Assembly (NCBI RefSeq): GCF_900101675.1
Contig: NZ_FNKG01000001.1
Span: 851,378-915,377 of the forward strand
Length of the DNA stretch: 64,000 bases
Origin: Curtobacterium sp. UNCCL20
Lineage (GTDB): Bacteria > Actinomycetota > Actinomycetes > Actinomycetales > Microbacteriaceae
Reading direction: 5' to 3'
A program made the translations under genes and the position numbers. This document shows, one piece after another, positions 15,987 through 23,198 of this stretch; position 1 is the stretch's first letter, and every line of letters begins with the position of its first letter. The notes beneath the pieces are model-generated. The model ran no database searches. It saw only the letters and a program-made list of their open reading frames with translations, and was not told the origin of the DNA.

Positions 15987-16024
15987 GCCGAACGAGCGCC
16001 GGTACGCCGAACGGGCGCCGGTAC
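15987..16024 (+). repeat. Tandem 19-bp repeat upstream of a MarR gene
   Basis: GCCGAACGAGCGCCGGTAC (15987-16005) is followed directly by GCCGAACGGGCGCCGGTAC (16006-16024), 18 of 19 positions identical. The pair fills the space between the PAP2 stop and the MarR start at 16034. Two same-face binding sites for an autoregulator, or a recent duplication, would explain it. Confidence 0.75.
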
Positions 16025-16033
16025 AGTGACGGC

Positions 16034-16480
16034 ATGGAGTCAGCGGCGTCGGACAGCCTCTTCGCCGAGCTCGCCGACGTGCTGCTCCGGATCTCGCGGG
16101 AGATCGACCCGAACGGCGCGCGGGCCATCGACATCCCGCCGCTCACCGGCACCGAGGCGCTCGTGATGCGCTGGGTCGACCGGAACCCCGGCTCGACGCC
16201 GAGCTCGGTGGCGGACGCGATCGCCCTGCAGCGGAGCAACCTCAGCGTCGCGCTCGGGTCGCTCGTGAAGAAGGGCATGGTGGAGCGCCGCCCCGATCCC
16301 GAGGACGCGCGCACGGTGCAGCTCTTCTCGACGGAGCTCGCGAAGCGCAGCGTCGAGAAGCTGCACACGCACTGGGCCGGCATGCTCCGGCAGGCGCTCG
16401 GCGCTGACGAGGGCGACCTCGTGCGGACGATCAGCGTGCTGACGCGCATCGACGACGGCCTGCGCGCCGCGCCGCGCTGA
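16034..16480 (+). CDS. MarR-family transcriptional regulator
   Basis: A 148-residue winged-helix protein. The DNA-binding part runs from LTGTEALVMRWVDRNPGSTPSSVADAIALQRSNLSVALGSLVKKGMVERRPDPEDART (about 37-95), with the recognition helix in QRSNLSVALGSL. The wing contains the common DxRxxxV-like EDARTVQLF. N- and C-terminal helices provide the dimer. The ligand and targets are unknown. The tandem repeat just upstream is a possible own operator. No divergent target gene is present. Confidence 0.87.
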   Translation: MESAASDSLFAELADVLLRISREIDPNGARAIDIPPLTGTEALVMRWVDRNPGSTPSSVADAIALQRSNLSVALGSLVKKGMVERRPDPEDARTVQLFSTELAKRSVEKLHTHWAGMLRQALGADEGDLVRTISVLTRIDDGLRAAPR

Positions 16481-16500
16481 TCGCGGGCGGTGTGGACGAC

Positions 16501-16542
16501 GGCCTGGAGGCGCGTGGCGGCGCCGCCCCGCGCCTCCAGGCC
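16501..16542. repeat. Long palindrome, copy 4
   Basis: Arms of 21 bp (16501-16521 and 16522-16542) with one mismatch; the flank is GGCCTGGAGGCGCG. It sits between the stop codons of the convergent MarR and soxR genes and starts just 1 bp before the soxR 3' end, consistent with a shared terminator. Confidence 0.85.
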
Positions 16543-17025
16543 TCACTCGGTCGTGTCCGGCACCTCGTCGCCGATCGGCAGCAACCGCCTGGCCCCGCGA
16601 CCCTCTTCGGCCAGCTGGTCGCCGGGGTTCATCACCAGGCACGCGTTCAACGAGACGCACCCGCAGCCGATGCACTGGTTCATCTCCCGCTGGAGGCGCT
16701 CGAGCTCGAGCTGTCGCGCGCGGAGTCGTGCCCGCCACCGCTCGTTGAGCCGGTTCCAGTCCCGCAGGGACGGCATCCGGTCGGTCGGGAGCGCCTCGAA
16801 CTGCTCCGCGACCTCGCTGAGCGGGATGCCGAGGCGTTTGGCGACCTGGATGATCGCGATGCGACGCTCGACGTGCCGCGGGTACAGGCGGGTGCCGCCG
16901 GCGGTGCGCTCCGGGTGGATGAGGCCCTTGCGCTCGTAGAAGTGCAGCGCTGACGCGGCGACGCCGGTCCGTTCGACCACTTCGCCGATCGTGAGGAGGT
17001 CGGTGGGGCGCTTGATCTCGACCAT
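16543..17025 (-). CDS. soxR: SoxR, redox-sensing MerR-family activator with [2Fe-2S] cluster
   Basis: A 160-residue MerR-family protein. The helix-turn-helix is LTIGEVVERTGVAASALHFYERKGL (11-35), followed by a dimerisation helix. The C-terminal cluster-binding motif is CIGCGCVSLNAC with Cys118, 121, 123 and 129, one residue offset from E. coli SoxR (119, 122, 124, 130). Actinobacterial SoxR proteins respond to redox-cycling compounds and control small regulons. The ATG at 17025 is supported by the family N-terminus. It is divergent from a 61-residue protein gene with a palindrome in between. Confidence 0.95.
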   Translation of the reverse strand: MVEIKRPTDLLTIGEVVERTGVAASALHFYERKGLIHPERTAGGTRLYPRHVERRIAIIQVAKRLGIPLSEVAEQFEALPTDRMPSLRDWNRLNERWRARLRARQLELERLQREMNQCIGCGCVSLNACLVMNPGDQLAEEGRGARRLLPIGDEVPDTTE

Positions 17026-17074
17026 CGTTGTGATCCTACGGTGCGGGATCCCGGTGTCGATGATCACATCACAG

Positions 17075-17108
17075 TTGACATGAGATGCAATACGCAATAT
17101 GTTGCGTA
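17075..17108 (+). promoter_or_regulatory. Promoter with SoxR-type palindrome in the soxR/small-gene region
   Basis: TTGACA (17075-17080) and TATGTT (17098-17103) with a 17-bp spacer form a good promoter toward the small gene at 17151. TACGCAATATGTTGCGTA (17091-17108) is a perfect palindrome with 7-bp arms and overlaps the -10 box. MerR-family factors bind such palindromes within their target promoter. The soxR start is 66 bp away in the other direction. Confidence 0.65.
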
Positions 17109-17150
17109 CTACGAGCCACAGGGTGTGGCTCTCGAACCGGAGGTTTCCCG

Positions 17151-17336
17151 ATGACCACGATCATCCAGCAGCACACATCCCGTCCGGTCCCGACGAACTG
17201 GCCGGCACCGACCGACAACCCGGTCCTCGACGCACTGCTCGGCGGGCTCGAACGCGCGGGCGCACGCCTGCCGTACCCGCTCGCGCTGCCCGTCCTGCTG
17301 GCGCACGCGGCGCTCAGCGGGCTCGCGCACCGCTGA
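17151..17336 (+). CDS. 61-residue protein of unknown function, candidate SoxR target
   Basis: The ATG at 17151 has an excellent ribosome binding site (GGAGG at 17139-17143). The protein is MTTIIQQHTSRPVPTNW at the start, then a Pro/Leu/Ala-rich helix region (NPVLDALLGGLERAGARLPYPLALPVLLAHAALSGLAHR). There is no cysteine and no clear membrane helix, although the C-terminal half is amphipathic to hydrophobic. I do not recognise the family. Its promoter overlaps the palindrome next to soxR, so redox induction is the best guess. Confidence 0.65.
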   Translation: MTTIIQQHTSRPVPTNWPAPTDNPVLDALLGGLERAGARLPYPLALPVLLAHAALSGLAHR

Positions 17337-17365
17337 CCCGGAGACGGGACGACGTCGACGACCGA

Positions 17366-17400
17366 ACGCCCGGCGGCCCCCACCGGACGGGTCCGGGCGT
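17366..17400. terminator. Hairpin between the small gene and DUF1801
   Basis: Arms ACGCCCGG (17366-17373) and CCGGGCGT (17393-17400) pair perfectly around a GC-rich 19-nt loop that can fold further. The hairpin lies 30 nt after the small gene's stop and touches the stop codon of the convergent DUF1801 gene. Confidence 0.45.
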
Positions 17401-17855
17401 CAGGCGACCGCGCGTCGCACGAGCTCGGCGACCGTCACCTCGTCCTCGGCCGAGAACTCCGGCGTCACCGCCCACGACGTCGGCCAGAACGTGCCGTCGT
17501 CGAGCCGGGCCGGGTCCTGGAACCCGAGCGTCGCGTAGCGGGCCTTGAACTTCGCGGCATCCTGGAAGAAGAACACGACCTTGCCGTCCTTCGCGTAGGC
17601 GGGCATGCCGTACCAGAGCCGCGGCGCGAGCTCCGGTGCCGCCTCGAGGGCGATCCGGTGGATGCGCTCGGCGAGACCTCGGTCGGGCTCGGGCATCTCG
17701 GCGATCTTCTGGGCCACCGCCGCGGCGTCCGCCGCCGCCTTCTCCGCTCCCGTGCCCTTCGCGCTGCGCGAGCGCTTCACCTCGGCGGCGTGCTCCCGCA
17801 TCGCGGCGCGCTCCTCGTCGGTGAAGGCTGCGCCGGTCTTCGTCGTGGTGGCCAT
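17400..17855 (-). CDS. DUF1801 family protein (YdhG-like)
   Basis: A 151-residue soluble protein. The N-terminal third is a Lys/Ala-rich helical stretch. The rest carries the DUF1801 core: APELAPRLWYGMPAYAKDGKVVFFFQ, then KFKARYATLGFQDPARLDDGTFWPTSWAV. Some relatives such as Bacillus YdhG/Fra act in iron handling, but most are uncharacterised, so no role is assigned. It is a single gene between SoxR-linked and aldo/keto-reductase genes. Confidence 0.8.
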   Translation of the reverse strand: MATTTKTGAAFTDEERAAMREHAAEVKRSRSAKGTGAEKAAADAAAVAQKIAEMPEPDRGLAERIHRIALEAAPELAPRLWYGMPAYAKDGKVVFFFQDAAKFKARYATLGFQDPARLDDGTFWPTSWAVTPEFSAEDEVTVAELVRRAVA

Positions 17856-17960
17856 CGTGTCGTTCCTCTCGGTCCGTGTGGCTCCATCGTGCCGCGCAGA
17901 GCCGGCGGGTGCTTCTCCGATCCTGCTCGACGTCTGCGATGCCGGGTCGCGCAGCCGACG

Positions 17961-19025
17961 TCAGCGCGCGAGCACCCGGCCGCGCAACCGCTCGCGGCTG
18001 AGCCCCGGCAGCGCCACCCCGGTGTCCCCTTCGAGGACGTGGGTCCCGGGCGGCACGATCCCGTCGATCGCGTCGAGCAGTTCGTCGTCGAGCACCACCT
18101 CGGAGGCCTGCACGTACGCGTCGACGTGCGACACCGTCCGCGGGCCGATCACCACCGACGACACGTCCGGGTGCGTCAGCGCGAACCCCACCGCCAGTTC
18201 GAGCAGGGTCAGTCCGGACTCGTCGGCCAGGCGTCCCAGCCGGTCCGCGACGTCGAGCTTCCGGCGGTTGGCCGGTGCGCCGATGTCGTACGCGTGCGGC
18301 GCCTCGAGCGCCCTCGGTGACCGCGGCTGCACGGTGCCGTTCCGGTACGCGCCCGCGAGCCACCCGCCCGCGAGCGGTGCTGCCGCGAGCACCCCGAGCC
18401 CGAACCGGCGGGCGACCGGGAACGTCGTGCGCTCCGCCGTCCGCGTCGTGATCGAGTACGGCACGTGCGTCGCGGACGCGCTCTTGCCGCCGGACCGGAG
18501 CCACTGCGCCTCGACGAGTTCCTCCGCCGGGAACCCCGGGATCCCGAAGGCCCGGATCTTGCCCTGCGTGACGAGGTCGGCCAGCGCGTCGAGCGTCTCG
18601 TCGAGCGAGGTCGCCGGGTCCGGGTGCGCGGGCTGGTAGAGGTCGATGACGTCCGTGCCGAGCCGTTGCAGGCTCCGCTCGACGGCACGGAACATCCAGC
18701 GCCGGCCGTTGCCGTGGTGCGGCGGGTCCCGGTCGGCCGCGTCCCCGAACCGCACCGTCAGGAAGACGTCGTCGCGCCGGTCCCCGAGCGCCGGCCCGAG
18801 CGCCGCCCCGAGCGCTGCCCCGAGCGCCGCCCCGACGACGTCCTCGGCGAGTCCGGCGCCGTCCGCGTCCGAGACGTCCACGGCGGTGATCCCGCGGTCC
18901 AGCGCATCGTGCACGAGCCGCACAGCGTCCTCGACGTCCCGCTCGGCCACCGCGGCGATGGCCCGGGTGCCGAGGGTCAACGCGCTGACCGGGGCGCCCG
19001 TCCTCCCCATGCGTCGCTGTTCCAT
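17961..19025 (-). CDS. Aldo/keto reductase homologue with substituted catalytic residues
   Basis: A 354-residue TIM-barrel protein of the AKR superfamily by overall pattern (GRTGAPVSALTLGTR at the start, SLQRLGTDVIDLYQ, GKIRAFGIPGF, LTHPDVSSVVIGPRTVSHVD). Asp50 is kept. However, the catalytic Tyr position (about 55) reads Asp in VDVSDADGAGLAE, the Lys position reads Arg in FLTVRFGD, and the His position in DLYQPAHPDP is shifted or lost. It may be a non-catalytic or divergent AKR. GTG 19034 is an alternative start; neither start has a clear ribosome binding site. Confidence 0.8.
   Translation of the reverse strand: MEQRRMGRTGAPVSALTLGTRAIAAVAERDVEDAVRLVHDALDRGITAVDVSDADGAGLAEDVVGAALGAALGAALGPALGDRRDDVFLTVRFGDAADRDPPHHGNGRRWMFRAVERSLQRLGTDVIDLYQPAHPDPATSLDETLDALADLVTQGKIRAFGIPGFPAEELVEAQWLRSGGKSASATHVPYSITTRTAERTTFPVARRFGLGVLAAAPLAGGWLAGAYRNGTVQPRSPRALEAPHAYDIGAPANRRKLDVADRLGRLADESGLTLLELAVGFALTHPDVSSVVIGPRTVSHVDAYVQASEVVLDDELLDAIDGIVPPGTHVLEGDTGVALPGLSRERLRGRVLAR
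18783..18830 (-). repeat. Four 12-bp in-frame repeats within the AKR gene
   Basis: Four 12-bp units close to CCCGAGCGCCGC (18783-18794, 18795-18806, 18807-18818, 18819-18830) encode repeated GAAL/GPAL tetrapeptides in the reductase. The extra Ala/Leu stretch follows the active-site loop and is not usual for AKRs, suggesting slippage expansion. Confidence 0.8.
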
Positions 19026-19105
19026 GCGCGCCACGATAGGAGGACGGGTGCGCCCTCGGGCCCGGGTGACGAACCGTTACCCCCGTCGGCGCGCGGGGCC
19101 CCTGG

Positions 19106-19229
19106 TAGCCTGGGCGAGCACCACCAACACGCAGTGTGTATCTACCGGCCGCCGGCACCCCGGCGGACAACGGCGGCACCCGATGGGTCCGCCCCCACCG
19201 TTCCGGGCCGGGCCGAGAAGGCACACCCC
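19106..19229 (+). promoter_or_regulatory. Promoter and structured leader of the MFS gene
   Basis: TAGCCT (19106-19111) is a likely -10 box without a good -35. The leader contains the dyad ACAC-GCA-GTGT (19128-19138) and a hairpin with arms CCGCCGG (19149-19155) and CCGGCGG (19160-19166). A 110-nt structured leader in front of a transporter could act as an attenuator, but no known riboswitch class was recognised. Confidence 0.35.
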
Positions 19230-20483
19230 ATGCTCCACAGCACCTCCACCGCGCCCCCGAAGCCCGACGACCGCTCGCTGGTCGCACTCGCCGGACGCTG
19301 GTACTTCCCGGTCGCGTTCATCGCGCGGCTCCCCTTCGCCATGATGGTCGTCGGCGTCCTGACGCTCGTCGTCTCCGCCCGCGACTCGGTCGCCCTCGGC
19401 GGCGTGAACTCGGCGTCCGTCGGCATCGGGGCGGCCGTGTTCGGTCCGATGGTCGGCGCCGCTGCGGACCGGTTCGGCCAGCGGAGGGTGCTCGTCCCCG
19501 TCGGCCTCGTCAACGCCGTCCTGCTCGGGCTCTTCCCGCTCGTCGTCACCGGCAGCGCGCCCGACCTCGCCGTCCTCGCGATGGCGTTCCTCATCGGTGC
19601 CTCGGCCCCGCAGGTCGCCCCGATGTCCCGGACACGTCTCGTCGCGATCATCCGGCAGCGCATGGCACCGGCGCGCCGCGAGAAGGTCACCAGCGGCACC
19701 ATGGCGTACGAGTCGGCCGCCGACGAGACCGTCTTCATCATCGGACCGTTCCTCGTCGGGATCCTGGCGAGCGCGATCGCCCCGTGGGTCGCCGTCGCCG
19801 GTGCCTCGGCCCTGACCTTCGTGTTCGTCACCGCCTTCGCCCTGCACCCCACCGGGAAGCTCGTGCTCGGCCACCACGAGGAGGTCGTGCAGGCTCCCGC
19901 CCGCGAGCTCCTCCGCGCCCGGCTCGTCGTCGTGGTGCTCGGGATCCTCGGTGTGGGGCTGTTCTTCGGAGCGACCCTGACCTCGCTGACGGCGTTCATG
20001 GAGATCCACGGGGAGTCCTCGCAGGCGGGGCTCCTGTACGGCCTGATGGGCATCGGTTCCGCCGGCCTGGCGCTCGGTTCGGCGGCGTTCCCGCGCGGGT
20101 TCGCGCTCGGCTGGCGATGGCTCGTCTTCGGCGTCGTCCTGCTCGGCGGCGCGATCGCGTTCGCCCAGGCCGGGTCCGTCCTCGCCGTCGGGATCGTCCT
20201 CGCGGTGATGGGCGTCGGCATCGGGCCGACCCTGGTCGCGCAGTACAGCCTCGGGTCCGACCGGTCGCCCGTCGGACGCTCGGCGACGACCATGACGATC
20301 CTCGGCTCCGCGGTGATCGTCGGGCAGTCGATCGCGTCGGCCGTCACCGGGGACGTCGCCGAGCAGCACGGCGCAGCGGCCGCGATGCTGCTGCCCGCCG
20401 CGTCCGCAGCCGTCGTCGTCCTCGCCGCGGTGGCGAACCTGCTCCTGCCGCGTCGCGGCGCGGCGCCCTCGACCGGAGCCTGA
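19230..20483 (+). CDS. MFS transporter (12 membrane segments)
   Basis: A 417-residue MFS protein. After a short soluble start (residues 1-25) come about 12 hydrophobic segments, with the motif-A-like AAADRFGQRRVL near 75 between helices 2 and 3. A polar central loop (HPTGKLVLGHHEEVVQAPARELL) separates the two halves. The organisation is that of small-molecule exporters of unknown substrate. GAGAAGG precedes ATG 19230. The stop lies inside a tandem repeat array. Confidence 0.85.
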   Translation: MLHSTSTAPPKPDDRSLVALAGRWYFPVAFIARLPFAMMVVGVLTLVVSARDSVALGGVNSASVGIGAAVFGPMVGAAADRFGQRRVLVPVGLVNAVLLGLFPLVVTGSAPDLAVLAMAFLIGASAPQVAPMSRTRLVAIIRQRMAPARREKVTSGTMAYESAADETVFIIGPFLVGILASAIAPWVAVAGASALTFVFVTAFALHPTGKLVLGHHEEVVQAPARELLRARLVVVVLGILGVGLFFGATLTSLTAFMEIHGESSQAGLLYGLMGIGSAGLALGSAAFPRGFALGWRWLVFGVVLLGGAIAFAQAGSVLAVGIVLAVMGVGIGPTLVAQYSLGSDRSPVGRSATTMTILGSAVIVGQSIASAVTGDVAEQHGAAAAMLLPAASAAVVVLAAVANLLLPRRGAAPSTGA

Positions 20484-20538
20484 CGGACCGGAGCCTGACG
20501 GACCGCGCCCGACGGACCGCGCCTGACGGAGCGCGCCC
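20471..20538 (+). repeat. Degenerate 14-15-bp tandem repeats at the MFS 3' end
   Basis: Units resembling GACGGACCGCGCCT follow each other: partial 20471-20481, then 20482-20496, 20497-20510, 20511-20524 and 20525-20538. The MFS stop codon (20481-20483) is formed at the first unit boundary, so the array extends from the last codons into the spacer. Confidence 0.75.
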
Positions 20539-20567
20539 GACCGGCGCCCTGGTGGTCACCGGATGAC

Positions 20568-20609
20568 GGACCGGAGGCGCGTGGCGAGCCCGTCCCGCGC
20601 CTCCAGTCC
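20568..20609. repeat. Long palindrome, copy 5 (degenerate)
   Basis: GGACCGGAGGCGCG (20568-20581) pairs with CGCGCCTCCAGTCC (20596-20609) with one mismatch; the centre is eroded. It lies between the convergent MFS and AAA-ATPase genes, the standard position for this family. Confidence 0.75.
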
Positions 20610-20623
20610 GCTCGTGACGGTCG

Positions 20624-21739
20624 TCATGGTGTGCTGCGTCGCGGTCGGCGGCGGACTTCCGGCACGACCAACTGCGGCACCGCGCGCAGCATGAACTGAT
20701 CGAAGTCCGGCACAGTGAACGCTGCGTAGCCGTGCTCCGGCGTGTAGAGCAGCCCCATGTCGATCAGTTCGGCGCGAGTCGGTCCGAGTTGGGTGGACTC
20801 TCGCTCCAGGACCCGAGCGACATCGGCAGCCTTCTGGGCGGCAGGGCCGAGCTCGGCCATGGCACGGAGGTACGCGGTCTGCAGCGTCGTCGCTCGGTCG
20901 AGACGGACCCGGAAGAACGACCGATCGAGCTTCGCGAGGTACCCGTCCCTCGCGGCGTCGATGTCGTCCGCTGTGATGACCGGGCCATCGGAGATCTCCC
21001 AGGCCTGGTAGCCGAGCTCCTGGATGAAGTACGGATAGCCCTTCGTGACCTGGAGGGCCATCTCGACCGCGTCGGGAGTGAAGGCCGCGTCTTCGTGTTC
21101 GGCGGGACGGATCAGTGCCTCTCTGGCGTCGTCAGGACCGAGCGACCCGATCTCCGGGAACCGGAAGAGCCGTTCCGCGTACGACTTGGCATCGCCGGCG
21201 AGCTCGGCGATCTGGGGGAGCCCAGCCCCCACGAAGGTGATCGGGAGCCGCCGTTGCACGGTCTTGTGGAGCGCCTGGATGAGCGCCTCCAACTGGACCG
21301 AGCGGAGGAACTGGACTTCGTCGATGAGGATCGCGACGCCGCGCCCGTGTTCCTGAACCGCCTGGCCGAGGGCGACGAGGACGTCTGTGAGGTCGAGCGC
21401 CAGATCACCGTGGTCGGCGAGTCCCTCCGCTGGCTCCACATCCCACGTCAGGGACACCGTTCCCCCGGGCGTCATGGTCATCCCGAACGACGTCAGAACC
21501 TCCGCTGCTCGACGTGCACGGTCGCTCCAGCGTTTGCGTGGCGAGATCTGCAAGAGCGCCGAGCGGAGAAGCGAGGCAATCGTCTGCCGGAACTGGCCGT
21601 CGTCGTGTTTGCTCGCTTCGAGTTCCACGACCTCCCACCGGGCGGTCCGTGCGAGGTCGGCGAACTCGTTGAGCAGCACGGTCTTCCCGACTCCGCGGAG
21701 GCCCGTCATGATCATCGACTGCTCGGTGCGGCCCCGCAT
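20624..21739 (-). CDS. AAA-family ATPase, apparently disrupted at its 5' end
   Basis: From ATG 21739 the protein has 371 residues. Walker A is GLRGVGKT near 13-20, Walker B is VAILIDEVQFL near 135-145, and FVGAGLPQI provides a sensor segment. The C-terminal part looks like a winged helix (TRAELIDMGLLYTPEHGYAAFTVPDFDQFM). Conserved-looking sequence continues upstream in the same frame (NPYTPNPGATPEIVAGR, to about 21832), but that stretch has no ATG, GTG or TTG before a stop codon. A frameshift or lost start is therefore likely. The family of small standalone AAA/ORC-like ATPases has no firm role. Its lower GC suggests acquired DNA. Confidence 0.75.
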   Translation of the reverse strand: MRGRTEQSMIMTGLRGVGKTVLLNEFADLARTARWEVVELEASKHDDGQFRQTIASLLRSALLQISPRKRWSDRARRAAEVLTSFGMTMTPGGTVSLTWDVEPAEGLADHGDLALDLTDVLVALGQAVQEHGRGVAILIDEVQFLRSVQLEALIQALHKTVQRRLPITFVGAGLPQIAELAGDAKSYAERLFRFPEIGSLGPDDAREALIRPAEHEDAAFTPDAVEMALQVTKGYPYFIQELGYQAWEISDGPVITADDIDAARDGYLAKLDRSFFRVRLDRATTLQTAYLRAMAELGPAAQKAADVARVLERESTQLGPTRAELIDMGLLYTPEHGYAAFTVPDFDQFMLRAVPQLVVPEVRRRPRRSTP

Positions 21740-21868
21740 GAGCCGTTGGAGGAGGACCTCGAACGCGCGGGTGTGTTCCGCCCGGCCGGCGACGATCTCC
21801 GGTGTCGCTCCGGGATTGGGCGTGTACGGGTTCCTGACGCTGTCCGCACCTGCACCTGAGCGACTTGT

Positions 21869-21884
21869 GTCCGCTTTACCGGAC
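21869..21884. promoter_or_regulatory. Inverted repeat upstream of the AAA ATPase gene
   Basis: GTCCG and CGGAC flank CTTTAC. The site lies in the AT-rich stretch before the ATPase gene, about 37 bp upstream of the conserved N-terminal codons. It may be an operator or part of the promoter. Confidence 0.35.
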
Positions 21885-21913
21885 GTTCATAAAGTCGAAT
21901 AAGACATCTAAAC

Positions 21914-22267
21914 CTACTCGGTGCCGTCGACCAGCAGGTCCTCGTGCCGCAGGTCGTCGGACCGCAGCCCGGCCCGGGCGATCATGTGGGTCGACACCGG
22001 CACCAGGAACAGCTGGAAGACCATGATCGGCAGGACGACCCACAGGGCCGTCCACGTCCACACCGCCACGACGATCGCCGCGAGGGCGAAGGCCAGCCCG
22101 AGCACCTGCGGCTTCGCCATCGCGTGCAGGCGCACGAGGGGGTCCGGGAACCGGACGATCCCGACGCCTGCGCCGAGCGACAGCACGGACCCGACGAGCA
22201 GCAGACCGAGCGCGACCCACGCCCGGACGCCCGCGGCGTCGATGAAGCCCTGCATGATCTCGATCAC
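21914..22267 (-). CDS. mrpG: Na+/H+ antiporter subunit MrpG (MnhG)
   Basis: A 117-residue membrane protein with three hydrophobic segments (about 18-38, 47-70 and 73-95). The family motif GVGIVRFPDPLVRLHAMAKPQVLG lies between helices 1 and 2. It is the last subunit of the Mrp complex, which exchanges cytoplasmic Na+ for external H+. Its start overlaps the mrpF stop by 3 nt, so it is translationally coupled. Confidence 0.93.
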   Translation of the reverse strand: MIEIMQGFIDAAGVRAWVALGLLLVGSVLSLGAGVGIVRFPDPLVRLHAMAKPQVLGLAFALAAIVVAVWTWTALWVVLPIMVFQLFLVPVSTHMIARAGLRSDDLRHEDLLVDGTE

Positions 22268-22614
22268 GAACCGTCCTCCTGCTCGCTGGCTGCGGCCCGT
22301 TCCGGTGTGCTCGCGGTGAGGCCCTCGTCCGACGGGTCCGACGACGGGGTGACGGCCCGGGCGACGGCGATCGTGGCGAACACGCTGGTCGCCGCGATGA
22401 CCACGAGCACGGGGATCCCGGTCAGGTCCTGCCGGACGACCATCGCGGCAGCGATCACGATGAGCGCGGTCGTCAGGACCATGTCCGACCCGATCATCCG
22501 GTCGAGGATCGTCGGGCCACGGACGATCCGGAACACCGCGAGGGCGAGCGTCGCGCCGAGGAGCGTGAGCACGAGGGCGATGCCGATCGCCATGACGATC
22601 ACCGCGGCGCTCAC
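22264..22614 (-). CDS. mrpF: Na+/H+ antiporter subunit MrpF (MnhF)
   Basis: A 116-residue protein with three membrane segments. The signature FRIVRGPTILDRMIGSDMVL is the MrpF hallmark, and the Asp in it is functionally important in characterised Mrp complexes. The start is the GTG at 22614, which overlaps the mrpE stop (GTGA). The C-terminal tail (SDPSDEGLTASTPERAAASEQEDGS) is longer and more acidic than usual. Confidence 0.92.
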   Translation of the reverse strand: MSAAVIVMAIGIALVLTLLGATLALAVFRIVRGPTILDRMIGSDMVLTTALIVIAAAMVVRQDLTGIPVLVVIAATSVFATIAVARAVTPSSDPSDEGLTASTPERAAASEQEDGS

Positions 22615-23198
22615 CGGGTCACCTCCGGGACGGGGCCGGCGAGCTCGGAGACGTCCTGCTTCGACCCGAGCGCGCGGATGACGAGGGTCTCGATGCCGAG
22701 TGCTTCCCGCCGAGCCGCGTCGACCTGCTCGATGCGTTCGGTGTCGAGCACGTGGAGCAGCAGTCGTCGGCGACGGAGGTCGACGTCGGCCACGTAGGAG
22801 CCGGGAACGAGCGAGATCGCGAGGGTCGCCAGCGTGAAGGTCATCTCCGAGGTGGTGTGCAGCTGCACGAGGGAGATCGAGCTGCGCCGGACCCCGCGCG
22901 GACGCAACGCCACCCAGGCGACCCGGAACGACGCGACGACCACGAGCCCGGACCACACCACCAGGAACCACAGGAAGTGCGGGATCGAGAACCGCGCGGA
23001 CAGCGGCACCGGCGGCAGCGGGAGCGCCTGCGTCACGAGGAGCGCGACGACGATCCCGCACAGCAGCGTCAGCGGGGTCCACGATCCCCAGAGCATCGCC
23101 CACAGCACCGTCAGCCCGGCGACGAGCGGCACGTCGTACCGCCACGCGACGGCGATCCGACGGGCGTTCGTGAACCGGCGGGTGCTGTCGGAGCTCAT
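22611..23198 (-). CDS. mrpE: Na+/H+ antiporter subunit MrpE (MnhE)
   Basis: A 195-residue subunit. Two or three membrane segments lie in the first half (LVAGLTVLWAMLWGSWTPLTLLCGIVVALLV, then PHFLWFLVVWSGLVVVASFRVAWVAL). The soluble second half has VQLHTTSEMTFTLATLAISLVPGSYVADVD, typical of MrpE. It is needed for assembly of Mrp complexes. Its stop overlaps mrpF and its start overlaps the mrpD stop by 4 nt. Confidence 0.92.
   Translation of the reverse strand: MSSDSTRRFTNARRIAVAWRYDVPLVAGLTVLWAMLWGSWTPLTLLCGIVVALLVTQALPLPPVPLSARFSIPHFLWFLVVWSGLVVVASFRVAWVALRPRGVRRSSISLVQLHTTSEMTFTLATLAISLVPGSYVADVDLRRRRLLLHVLDTERIEQVDAARREALGIETLVIRALGSKQDVSELAGPVPEVTR

Noticed and set aside
17075..17108. A canonical E. 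coli-type soxbox
   Set aside because: The palindrome sequence differs and it overlaps the -10 box rather than lying in a 19-bp spacer. It is called a SoxR-type candidate only because of position.
19106..19229. A guanidine or other known riboswitch before the MFS gene
   Set aside because: Hairpins exist, but no conserved motif of a known class could be recognised.
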